Assembly: GCA_963921335.3 (NCBI GenBank) | Contig: CAWUFC020000001.1 | Coordinates: 1,054,001 to 1,118,000, forward strand | Direction of reading: 5' to 3' | Length of the DNA stretch: 64,000 bases | DNA from: CAWUFC02 sp963921335 | GTDB lineage: Bacteria > Pseudomonadota > Gammaproteobacteria > Pseudomonadales > Halieaceae | Shown here: positions 53,968 through 61,706 of the stretch, one piece after another | How positions within the stretch are numbered: position 1 is the first letter of the stretch | How the letters are laid out: every line of letters begins with the position of its first letter | Made by a program: the position numbers and the translations under genes | Notes under the pieces: model-generated | Told to the model about the DNA's origin: nothing | What the model saw: only the letters and a program-made list of their open reading frames with translations | Database searches by the model: none

Positions 53968-55593
53968 ATGGCTTTTCCAATCATTATGGCTCAGCAAAAC
54001 ACCCACGTGGGTGATTTTGACGGCAATACGGCTGCTATTATCGCGCAGGTGCAGGCCGCCCAGGCAGCACATGCTCGGAGCCTGCTGGTATTTCCTGAGC
54101 TGACGATATGCGGTTACCCGCCGGAGGATTTGTTACTGCGGCCCAGCATGACCCTGAGGGTGGAACAGTCGCTGGCGGCGATTTGCAGGGAAGTCGGGCA
54201 AGCTCATGTGGTGCTGGGTTACCCCAAAACCATTGATGGCCAGCTCTACAATATGGCCGGCGTGATTCATCAGGGCGAGATTATCGCTGAATACGCCAAG
54301 CAGTGCCTGCCCAACTACCAGGTGTTTGACGAGAAACGCTATTTTCAGTCTGGCACACAAGCCTGCGTCGTCGACGTTTATGGCTTGTCGGTAGGTCTGA
54401 CTATTTGCGAGGACATCTGGGAAGAGGCGCCAGCCCGTGCGGCGGCGGAGGCAGGTGCCCAGCTATTGGTCAATCTAAACTCATCTCCTTTTCATCGCGG
54501 CAAACTGGACGAACGGCTTGAGGTGGTTGCGCAGCGAGCGAGAGATAACCGCTTACCTATCGTCTATGTGAACCAGGTTGGCGGTCAAGATGAGCTGGTG
54601 TTTGATGGCGGCAGTTTTGCGGTGGATGAACAGGGGCAGTTGCTGCGTCGGGCGCCTGTTTATGAAGAAGGCAGTTATAGTCTTGAGGCCGAGTTGGTTG
54701 ACGGGCGCTGTGTCCTTCACGGTGGTGAGATCAGTGAATCCATCAGTGAGCTGGCCAGCATCTACCAGGCACTGGTACTGGGTGTGCGTGATTACGTTGA
54801 AAAAAACCGGTTTCGCGGTGTCGTGCTCGGTCTCTCCGGTGGCATTGATTCGGCCGTTACACTGGCGGTGGCTGCAGATGCACTGGGCCCGGAGCGGGTT
54901 GAAGCAGTGATGATGCCCTTTCGGTATACCTCCCAGGCCAGTGTTGAAGATGCCGCGGAACAATCTCGGCGCCTGCAGGTGAGTCACAAGGTCATTTCTA
55001 TCGAGAATATTTATGAGGCCTTCATGGCTAACCTGGCAGAAGAATTTGAAGGTACCGAGCGAGACACCACCGAGGAAAATCTGCAGGCCCGCTGCCGCGG
55101 GGTTCTGCTCATGTCAATTTCCAATAAGAAAGGTTATCTGGTGCTAACCACCGGCAATAAGAGCGAGATGGCTGTGGGTTACTCCACCCTCTATGGCGAT
55201 ATGGCGGGTGGTTTTGATGTGCTAAAAGATGTGCCCAAGACAATAGTGTTTGCACTGGCTGAGTACCGCAACACTTTGGAGCCAGTAATTCCCCAGCGAG
55301 TCATCGACCGGCCACCTTCGGCGGAACTGGCGCCCGACCAAAAAGATGAAGATAGTCTGCCGCCCTACGATGTGCTCGATCGAATTCTGGAACTATACGT
55401 GGAGCAGGACTACAGCGCCGAGGCCATTATTGCCGAAGGTCTGCAGCGGGATCAGGTGGAGAGGGTTATTCGTCTGGTTGATTTGAACGAGTACAAGCGG
55501 CGCCAGGCGCCGATCGGCGTGCGCATTACGCAGCGCGGATTCGGCCGTGATCGTCGTTATCCCATCACCTCAGCGTGGAAGATCGGTCACTAA
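53968..55593 (+). CDS. nadE: Glutamine-dependent NAD+ synthase
   Basis: This is a 541-residue enzyme of the last NAD step, with an N-terminal nitrilase-type glutaminase domain and a C-terminal synthetase. Catalytic triad positions are seen in LLVFPELTICGYPPED, EYAKQCLPNY and GLTICEDIWEE (Cys). The ATP site is SGGIDSAVTLAVAADALG. The ATG at 53968 fits the family start. It is convergent with bamD; a GGGGTCAG inverted repeat lies between. Confidence 0.95.
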   Translation: MAFPIIMAQQNTHVGDFDGNTAAIIAQVQAAQAAHARSLLVFPELTICGYPPEDLLLRPSMTLRVEQSLAAICREVGQAHVVLGYPKTIDGQLYNMAGVIHQGEIIAEYAKQCLPNYQVFDEKRYFQSGTQACVVDVYGLSVGLTICEDIWEEAPARAAAEAGAQLLVNLNSSPFHRGKLDERLEVVAQRARDNRLPIVYVNQVGGQDELVFDGGSFAVDEQGQLLRRAPVYEEGSYSLEAELVDGRCVLHGGEISESISELASIYQALVLGVRDYVEKNRFRGVVLGLSGGIDSAVTLAVAADALGPERVEAVMMPFRYTSQASVEDAAEQSRRLQVSHKVISIENIYEAFMANLAEEFEGTERDTTEENLQARCRGVLLMSISNKKGYLVLTTGNKSEMAVGYSTLYGDMAGGFDVLKDVPKTIVFALAEYRNTLEPVIPQRVIDRPPSAELAPDQKDEDSLPPYDVLDRILELYVEQDYSAEAIIAEGLQRDQVERVIRLVDLNEYKRRQAPIGVRITQRGFGRDRRYPITSAWKIGH

Positions 55594-55602
55594 CATTGCA
55601 AT

Positions 55603-55641
55603 GGGGTCAGAGTACTTTGAGTTTCAAAGTACACTGACCCC
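55603..55641. repeat. REP-like inverted repeat with GGGGTCAG ends
   Basis: A 17-bp stem with one mismatch (55603-55619 with 55625-55641) and a 5-nt loop lies between two convergent genes. The ends are GGGGTCAG and CTGACCCC. It has no T-tract but could end transcription from both sides. The core recurs in the tandem repeat at 21182-21234. Confidence 0.85.
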
Positions 55642-55658
55642 GCTGATAAAATAGAGTG

Positions 55659-56555
55659 TTAGTAGGATGCGTCGGCTGGGCGATTGTCGAAAGAGGGGGG
55701 CGTCGGTTGCCCGAAGATACCCAGGGTGACCTTGTTCAGGGTTGGGCGCTCAGGCCCTTCAAGCGTCCAGCCATAGATGAAGTTGCCATTCTCATCCAGC
55801 GAGGGATGACTGGGATAGTTCAGGGCCAGTACGTCCAATGAATCCTGTGACAACTCTTCCATCCCCAGCAGGTAGTAGCCTTGCACCATTACTGCCAAAC
55901 CGTCTGCGACAGCTGGGGTCTGCTGGAAGTTCTCTACCACGTAGCGCCCGCGGTTAGTGGCTGCTAAGTAGGCGCCGCGCTTGAAATAGTAGTTTGCAAC
56001 ATTGATTTCATGTCTGGCCAGCAAGTTACGAAGGTGTACCATGCGCGCTTTAGCGTCGGTGGCGTAGGGGCTGTCTGGGTACCGGGCCAGCAATTGGGCA
56101 AATTCCGCAAAGGATTCCTTGGCGAAGCTGGCGTCGCGCTGGGTTTTGTCGCTGGGCAGGAAACGGTCCAGAAAGCCCTGGTCCAGGGTATAGGATGCCA
56201 GGCCTTTCATGTAATAGGCGTAGTCCACATTCGGGTGCTGGGGATGCAGGCGGATAAAGCGGTTTGCGGCCTCAATGGCGGCCTCGTGTTCATAGGCATT
56301 GTAGTGCGCGTAAATCAGCTCCAACTGGGCCTGTTCTGCATACCTGCCGAAAGGAAAGCGAGATTCCAGCAATTGCAGGCTCTGCACAGCCAAATCATAA
56401 TTGCCATTGCGCAGGTAACGCTGAGCCGTGTAGTAAAGCTCCGCTTCATTGGAAGACACGCCCGGCGGCAGGTTCAGTTCATCCTTACCGGAACAGGCGG
56501 CAAGACCAGTCAGCAGGGCAATGATTAGGAAAAATTGTGTGACTAATTGCTTCAA
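55659..56555 (-). CDS. bamD: Outer membrane assembly lipoprotein BamD
   Basis: This is a 298-residue lipoprotein of the BAM complex, which inserts beta-barrels into the outer membrane. The signal ends with the lipobox LTGLAAC. TPR repeats follow (SNEAELYYTAQRYLRNGNYDLAVQSLQLLESRFP). A TTG at 56555 gives a normal 21-residue signal; longer frames reach back over the divergent rluD promoter and are rejected. It extends past E. coli BamD at the C-terminus. It is convergent with nadE. Confidence 0.9.
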   Translation of the reverse strand: MKQLVTQFFLIIALLTGLAACSGKDELNLPPGVSSNEAELYYTAQRYLRNGNYDLAVQSLQLLESRFPFGRYAEQAQLELIYAHYNAYEHEAAIEAANRFIRLHPQHPNVDYAYYMKGLASYTLDQGFLDRFLPSDKTQRDASFAKESFAEFAQLLARYPDSPYATDAKARMVHLRNLLARHEINVANYYFKRGAYLAATNRGRYVVENFQQTPAVADGLAVMVQGYYLLGMEELSQDSLDVLALNYPSHPSLDENGNFIYGWTLEGPERPTLNKVTLGIFGQPTPPSFDNRPADASY

Positions 56556-56658
56556 GGTGTCTGTTTCGTCGCAGTATCTGGCGGAAAGGCCCGTGATATT
56601 ATGCTGATTCCGGGTCAATTGAGGCCGCATATTTAACCATAGGATACCCTGATTCTCC

Positions 56659-57615
56659 ATGGCTGAGCCCATCGAACAAATTGCCACGGTAACAGCTGAG
56701 TATAGAGGTGCGCGTCTGGACCAGGCGGCCGCTGATTTGTTTCCAGATTTTTCCCGCTCTCGCCTCCAGGCCTGGATTAAATCCGGTGCGCTGACACGCA
56801 ACGGAGAAGCCGCCAAACAGCGGGATTCAGTGCAGGAAGGCGACGTACTGCGTTTGGCAGCTGAGATGGAAGAAGAGGTCAGTTGGCAGGGTGAAGCGAT
56901 TGACCTGGATATCGTTTATGAAGACGACAGTATCCTGGTTCTCAATAAGCCCGCTGGCCTGGTGGTTCACCCGGCGGCGGGACACCATGCTGGCACACTG
57001 GTCAACGCACTCATTCACCATCGCCCTGAGCTGTCCCAGTTACCGCGCGGTGGCATTGTACATCGCCTGGACATGGACACCTCCGGGCTGATGGTGGTGG
57101 CGACATCCCTGCAGGCGCACGCGCACCTGGTTGAACAATTGCAGGAACGCAGTGTGTCCCGGCAATATGCGGCGGTGTGCATTGGCGCGATGACCGGGGG
57201 TGGCAACATTGACCTGCCCATCGGCCGCCATCCTCGGGCGAGGAAAAAGATGGCCGTTACCCAGGTGGGCGGCAAGGAAGCTATTACCCACTACAGAGTT
57301 ACCCAGCGCTTCGCGCATCACACCCTGGTTAGTGTAAAGCTGGAAACCGGCAGAACCCACCAGATTCGCGTGCATCTTTCCCATCAACATTATCCGTTGG
57401 TAGGGGACAAGACCTATGGTGGCCGACCCAGGCTGCCGGCAGGTGCCGCTGCGGAACTCATTGATGCCCTGCGGGGCTTCCCCAGGCAGGCGCTTCACGC
57501 ACAGGCTCTTGGCCTAATACATCCTCGCAGTGAGGATTATCTCGAGTGGGAGGTACCCATGGCCCCGGATATGCAGGCCTTGCTGGATGTGCTCACACAA
57601 TTCGATGCAGCTTGA
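56659..57615 (+). CDS. rluD: 23S rRNA pseudouridine synthase RluD
   Basis: This is a 318-residue RluA-family enzyme. An S4 RNA-binding domain (RLDQAAADLFPDFSRSRLQAWIKSGAL) is followed by the catalytic domain with HRLDMDTSGLM, whose Asp is the nucleophile, and RTHQIRVHLSHQHYPLVGDKTYGG. RluD modifies helix 69 of 23S rRNA. It lies divergent from bamD, as in many gammaproteobacteria, and overlaps pgeF by 11 nt. Confidence 0.94.
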   Translation: MAEPIEQIATVTAEYRGARLDQAAADLFPDFSRSRLQAWIKSGALTRNGEAAKQRDSVQEGDVLRLAAEMEEEVSWQGEAIDLDIVYEDDSILVLNKPAGLVVHPAAGHHAGTLVNALIHHRPELSQLPRGGIVHRLDMDTSGLMVVATSLQAHAHLVEQLQERSVSRQYAAVCIGAMTGGGNIDLPIGRHPRARKKMAVTQVGGKEAITHYRVTQRFAHHTLVSVKLETGRTHQIRVHLSHQHYPLVGDKTYGGRPRLPAGAAAELIDALRGFPRQALHAQALGLIHPRSEDYLEWEVPMAPDMQALLDVLTQFDAA

Positions 57616-58273
57616 GCCGGACTGGCCCGCGCCAGACAATATAAGGGCGCTGGTGAGCCTGCGTGGCAGCGATCCGGAACAAATACTAGCTGAGCAATTT
57701 CCGGGTTTCGATGTTTGTCGCCTGCAACAGGTTCACGGCATCGATGCAGTGGATGCCAACAATGCAGAAACGGGCACTGAAGCCGATGCCTGTTTCACTC
57801 GTACTGCGGCTGTTGTTTGCCGGGTCGCCAGTGCGGACTGCCTGCCACTGCTGGTCTGTAATCGCGCCGGGACTGAAGTTGCAGCCATACACGCAGGCTG
57901 GCGGGGCCTGGCGGCCGGGGTGATTGAATCGACAGTATCAAAACTTCAGACCGATCCCTCTGAACTGCTGGTGTGGCTGGGCCCGGCCATTAGTCAGGCC
58001 CATTTTGAGGTGGGTGCCGAGGTGCGCGATAGCTTTATGGCGCAAGCGCCGAGAGGATTTGAAGCGCAAACGAGCGATGCCTTTGAGGCCCACGGCAGCA
58101 AATACATGGCAGATCTTTACGCCCTGGCTCGCGCCCGCCTGCAATCATTGGGTTGTACGGCTATCTATGGTGGGGGCTTATGCACCTACGCCGATCCCGC
58201 CCGCTTTTACTCCTGGCGCAGGGATGCAGGCCAGGCTCGTCTCTACAGCATGATTGGTTTTCTCAGCCAATAA
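57605..58273 (+). CDS. pgeF: Peptidoglycan editing factor PgeF (YfiH/DUF152)
   Basis: This is a 222-residue laccase-domain protein. It shows the family metal motifs CRVASADCLPLLVCN and HAGWRGLAAG and the final GGLCTYADPARFYSWRRDA. PgeF removes wrongly inserted serine from peptidoglycan precursors. The ATG at 57605 lies inside the end of rluD, so translation is coupled. The clpB heat-shock promoter begins 6 nt after its stop. Confidence 0.93.
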   Translation: MQLEPDWPAPDNIRALVSLRGSDPEQILAEQFPGFDVCRLQQVHGIDAVDANNAETGTEADACFTRTAAVVCRVASADCLPLLVCNRAGTEVAAIHAGWRGLAAGVIESTVSKLQTDPSELLVWLGPAISQAHFEVGAEVRDSFMAQAPRGFEAQTSDAFEAHGSKYMADLYALARARLQSLGCTAIYGGGLCTYADPARFYSWRRDAGQARLYSMIGFLSQ

Positions 58274-58278
58274 CCCCA

Positions 58279-58304
58279 CTTGAAATGGGGCCATTTGCCC
58301 CCAT
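58279..58304 (+). promoter_or_regulatory. Sigma-32 heat-shock promoter of clpB
   Basis: CTTGAA (58279-58284) and CCCCAT (58299-58304) with a 14-nt spacer match the sigma-32 consensus, the same spacing as for groESL. The ClpB ATG lies 60 nt downstream. Confidence 0.87.
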
Positions 58305-58363
58305 CTTAACGGTAACGAAATGGTCTCTTGCCGATGGCAAGCTATGCCCCGGAGGGCAACAAC

Positions 58364-60934
58364 ATGAGAATGGACAAACTGACCAACCCGCTGCAAACAG
58401 CGCTGGCAGACGCCCAGTCTTTGGCGGTGGGTCGGGATCACAACTACATAGAGCCACAGCACTTGCTGCTGGCCTTACTGGAACAATCCGGCGGAGGCAG
58501 CAAACCCTTGCTCGCCAAGGCTGGTGCCAATGTCACCCAGTTACAGGAGGCGGTCAGTCAGGCGCTGGCACAGCTGCCAACAGTGAGTGGCAATTTAGAT
58601 ATCACCGTGTCTCAGGACATGGTGAGGGTACTCAACCAGGCCGACAAGCTGTCTCAGCAGCGGGGTGATGCCTACATATCCAGCGAGCTGATTTTGCTAG
58701 CCATGCTGTCTGGCAATTTGCCCGTCAGCAAGCTGCTGGTGGAAGCGGGTGTGACCGAACAAAGCCTGAATGCTGCCATTGAGCAATTGCGGGGAGGTGA
58801 GTCTGTGAACAATCCGGAAGCGGAGGAATCGCGGCAGGCGCTTGAAAAATACACCATCGACCTGACCGAGCGCGCCGAGCAGGGCAAGCTGGATCCTGTG
58901 ATTGGTCGCGACGACGAAATTCGCCGCACCATCCAGGTCTTGCAGCGCCGTACCAAGAACAACCCGGTGTTGATCGGTGAACCCGGTGTGGGTAAAACCG
59001 CCATTATTGAGGGCCTGGCCCAGAGGGTTGTTAATGGCGAAGTGCCGGAGGGTTTGCGTGACAAGCGCATTCTGTCACTGGACCTCGGCTCGCTGCTGGC
59101 TGGTGCCAAGTTCCGTGGCGAATTTGAAGAGCGTCTGAAAGCGGTGCTCAACGAGCTGTCCAAGCAAGAAGGCCGCATTGTGCTGTTCATTGATGAATTG
59201 CACACCATGGTCGGTGCCGGCAAGGCAGAAGGCTCAATGGATGCGGGCAACATGCTCAAGCCTGCACTGGCTCGCGGCGAACTCCACTGCGTGGGTGCAA
59301 CCACCCTGGACGAGTACCGCCAGTATGTTGAGAAAGATGCCGCACTGGAACGTCGCTTCCAAAAGGTTCTGGTCGATGAGCCCAACGAAGAGGACACCAT
59401 TGCGATTTTGCGTGGCCTCAAAGAACGCTACGAAGTTCACCATGGCGTAGATATCACCGACGCCGCAATTATTGCTGCGGCCAAGCTTTCCCAGCGCTAT
59501 ATCACTGATCGTAAGCTGCCGGACAAGGCGATTGATCTGGTCGACGAGGCGGCAAGTCGTATCCGCATGGAGATCGATTCCAAGCCCGAGTCTATGGATC
59601 GGCTGGAGCGCCGGCTGATCCAGCTCAAGATAGAGCGGGAGGCGGTGAAGAAAGACAGTGACGAGGCAGCGCTCAAGCAGCTGGCACTGCTGGAAGAGGA
59701 TATCGCCCAGGTAGAAAAAGAGTACGCCGATCTGGAAGAGATCTGGAAAGCTGAAAAAGCCACCGTGCAGGGCGAAGCGGACATCAAGAGCCAGTTGGAA
59801 CAGGCCCGCCTGGAATTGGAGGCGGCCCATCGCGCCAGTGATCTGACGCGGATGTCTGAGCTGCAGTACGGTGTGATTCCCGAGCTGGAAAAGCAGTTGG
59901 AGATGGCAAGCAACTCGGATCAAGAGGAACGCACGCTGTTGCGAAACCGGGTTACGGATGAAGAGGTTGCCGAGGTGGTCTCTCGCTGGACCGGCATTCC
60001 TATCTCCAAAATGCTGGAGGGTGATCGCGAGAAGTTGCTGCGTATGGAGCACGCCCTGCACGACCGAGTGGTGGGTCAGCAGGAGGCGGTGGAAGCGGTG
60101 AGCAACGCAGTGCGTCGCTCGCGCGCCGGCTTGTCTGACCCCAGTCGCCCGAATGGTTCTTTCCTGTTTCTTGGACCTACCGGTGTGGGCAAAACAGAGC
60201 TGTGCAAAGCCCTGGCCGAATTCCTGTTCGATAGCGAACAGGCCATGGTTCGCATCGATATGTCCGAGTTCATGGAAAAACACGCAGTGTCGCGCTTAAT
60301 CGGCGCGCCTCCAGGCTACGTCGGTTACGAGGAGGGCGGTTACCTGACTGAGGCGGTACGCCGTCGCCCCTACTCTTTGTTACTGCTCGACGAGGTGGAA
60401 AAAGCGCACCCGGATGTCTTCAATATCCTTCTGCAGGTGCTTGAGGATGGGCGCCTTACCGATGGCCAGGGTCGCACTGTGGACTTCAGGAATACAGTGG
60501 TGGTGATGACCTCGAATCTCGGATCAGACCTGATTCAGGAGATGGCTGCCGGTGGTGACTACGAAGCAATGAAGAACGCGGTGATGACCGTGGTTGGTCA
60601 GCACTTCCGGCCTGAGTTTATTAATCGTGTAGATGAATCGGTGGTCTTCCATCCGCTTGGCAAAGAACAGATTCGTGGCATTGCAGGCATCCAGCTCAGC
60701 GGCCTCAGGGCGCGGCTGGCTGAGAGGGAGCTAAGTATCGATATCGATGAGGCGGTGCTGGATCAGCTGGTGGAAGTGGGTTTCGATCCGGTCTACGGAG
60801 CGCGCCCACTGAAGCGCGCGATTCAGCAGCAGCTGGAAAACCCCCTGGCTCAGGAGATCCTGGCGGGTCAATTCAGCGCGGGGGATACGATCAATGCCCG
60901 CCTGGATGGCGAGCAACTGGTGTTTACAAGCTGA
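58364..60934 (+). CDS. clpB: Disaggregase ClpB
   Basis: This is an 856-residue AAA+ chaperone that pulls proteins out of aggregates with DnaK. The N domain starts MRMDKLTN. The first AAA domain has GEPGVGKT (about 205), the coiled-coil middle domain spans about 400-520, and the second AAA domain has GPTGVGKT (about 604). The ATG at 58364 has GGAGG 7 nt upstream and matches the E. coli start (857 aa); an upstream TTG is rejected. A sigma-32 promoter precedes it. Confidence 0.97.
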   Translation: MRMDKLTNPLQTALADAQSLAVGRDHNYIEPQHLLLALLEQSGGGSKPLLAKAGANVTQLQEAVSQALAQLPTVSGNLDITVSQDMVRVLNQADKLSQQRGDAYISSELILLAMLSGNLPVSKLLVEAGVTEQSLNAAIEQLRGGESVNNPEAEESRQALEKYTIDLTERAEQGKLDPVIGRDDEIRRTIQVLQRRTKNNPVLIGEPGVGKTAIIEGLAQRVVNGEVPEGLRDKRILSLDLGSLLAGAKFRGEFEERLKAVLNELSKQEGRIVLFIDELHTMVGAGKAEGSMDAGNMLKPALARGELHCVGATTLDEYRQYVEKDAALERRFQKVLVDEPNEEDTIAILRGLKERYEVHHGVDITDAAIIAAAKLSQRYITDRKLPDKAIDLVDEAASRIRMEIDSKPESMDRLERRLIQLKIEREAVKKDSDEAALKQLALLEEDIAQVEKEYADLEEIWKAEKATVQGEADIKSQLEQARLELEAAHRASDLTRMSELQYGVIPELEKQLEMASNSDQEERTLLRNRVTDEEVAEVVSRWTGIPISKMLEGDREKLLRMEHALHDRVVGQQEAVEAVSNAVRRSRAGLSDPSRPNGSFLFLGPTGVGKTELCKALAEFLFDSEQAMVRIDMSEFMEKHAVSRLIGAPPGYVGYEEGGYLTEAVRRRPYSLLLLDEVEKAHPDVFNILLQVLEDGRLTDGQGRTVDFRNTVVVMTSNLGSDLIQEMAAGGDYEAMKNAVMTVVGQHFRPEFINRVDESVVFHPLGKEQIRGIAGIQLSGLRARLAERELSIDIDEAVLDQLVEVGFDPVYGARPLKRAIQQQLENPLAQEILAGQFSAGDTINARLDGEQLVFTS

Positions 60935-60946
60935 TGATCTATGCGA

Positions 60947-60970
60947 GCCAGCGGCGGTGGCCGCTGGTTT
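60947..60970. terminator. Shared hairpin between clpB and the DUF4124 gene
   Basis: An 8-bp perfect stem (CCAGCGGC 60948-60955 with GCCGCTGG 60960-60967, loop GGTG) lies between the two convergent genes, followed by a short TTT. It overlaps the stop codon region of the minus-strand gene. Confidence 0.7.
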
Positions 60971-61439
60971 AACCGCAGTGTACTGAGATAAGGTCCCGCG
61001 CTTTTTGGCGCTGGGCCTCTTTTTCTTCTTCCGTCATGAAGCGTATGTTGCCGTCGGCGTCGCGAATGCGGACTCTGGCCTTTGAGTCGAGCGTTTCGAG
61101 GTTGTTCTTAGCCTGATCGCAGTAAACTGAGTTCTTGACTACGGCGCCTTCTTCCTCGGATACCGGTTCGCTGTTCTGTTGCTCTTGCGCGGTGGTGGGT
61201 ATCGGGTTTGCAGCGGATTCCTCTGCAGTAACTCGGCGGCGCATGCTGCCGTCCGCTGGGACGAACTCATAAGCTACCCCGGGGGGTGGCGGGCGATCAC
61301 TATGGTGAGGTCGGCCCTTGTCATCCATCCACTTGTAGTAGCCGTCTTCTCCAGCAAAGCTGGGTGCAGCACCGAGACCGATCAGCAACAGAGCGGCGCA
61401 CATCAGGCGGGCAAGCGCAAAATGAGGTTTGCTTTTCAT
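60969..61439 (-). CDS. DUF4124 domain-containing exported protein
   Basis: This is a 156-residue protein. A signal peptide (MKSKPHFALARLMCAALLLIGLGAAPSFA) precedes the DUF4124 domain, GYYKWMDDKGRPHHSDRPPPPG, a Trp-centred repeat seen in many secreted proteobacterial proteins. The rest is charged, with helix-forming Glu/Gln/Lys stretches and a Cys near each end of the C-terminal region. The role is unknown, probably periplasmic. Starts further upstream (for example in frame at 61457) are possible but would place residues before the signal peptide. Confidence 0.82.
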   Translation of the reverse strand: MKSKPHFALARLMCAALLLIGLGAAPSFAGEDGYYKWMDDKGRPHHSDRPPPPGVAYEFVPADGSMRRRVTAEESAANPIPTTAQEQQNSEPVSEEEGAVVKNSVYCDQAKNNLETLDSKARVRIRDADGNIRFMTEEEKEAQRQKARDLISVHCG

Positions 61440-61494
61440 CTGGAAAAAATAACCCATGCCTTCATCTGACGCAATGCCAACTTTGCACAAGTGG

Positions 61495-61523
61495 TTGACT
61501 TGCAAGGTAATTAGCCAAATAAT
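61495..61523 (+). promoter_or_regulatory. Sigma-70 promoter of the ilvIH operon
   Basis: TTGACT (61495-61500) and AATAAT (61518-61523) each match 5 of 6 consensus bases, with a 17-nt spacer. Transcription would begin near 61530, giving a leader of about 177 nt with the structured RNA described at 61606-61678. Confidence 0.75.
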
Positions 61524-61605
61524 GCGCGGCCCGTCACAGAACTCTATCGAGCTTGTGTCGGGAACCTGAATTCGCCCTGGGCCGTATTGGTCCCTGGCGA
61601 GGCCA

Positions 61606-61678
61606 CATAGCTGCGCTACTTCGCAGGGAGGGCTAGGGAAGTCCACGCCGAAAGGCGCGGTTTCGCTTTGCAGCTATG
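61606..61678 (+). ncRNA. Structured leader RNA upstream of ilvI (candidate cis-regulator)
   Basis: CATAGCTGC (61606-61614) pairs perfectly with GCAGCTATG (61670-61678), closing a 73-nt region. Inside is a CGCC-GAAA-GGCG tetraloop hairpin (61646-61657). A second stem, CTGCG (61611-61615) with CGCAG (61622-61626), uses the same CTGC and so excludes the long stem: two competing folds. A leader RNA class named ilvB-OMG has been reported from oligotrophic marine gammaproteobacteria upstream of this gene; whether this one belongs to it cannot be told without a covariance search. Confidence 0.55.
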
Positions 61679-61702
61679 AAAGTTATCAAACTCGGAGGCT
61701 GA
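61676..61702 (+). other. Mini-ORF MKVIKLGG directly before ilvI
   Basis: An 8-codon frame reads ATG to TGA and encodes MKVIKLGG, with Val, Ile and Leu codons (GTT ATC AAA CTC). Its ATG is the end of the closing stem of the leader, its last codons contain the ilvI ribosome binding site (CGGAGG, 61693-61698), and its stop is 4 nt before the ilvI GTG. It has no clear ribosome binding site of its own, so translation is unproven. Confidence 0.4.
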
Positions 61703-61706
61703 CAAA

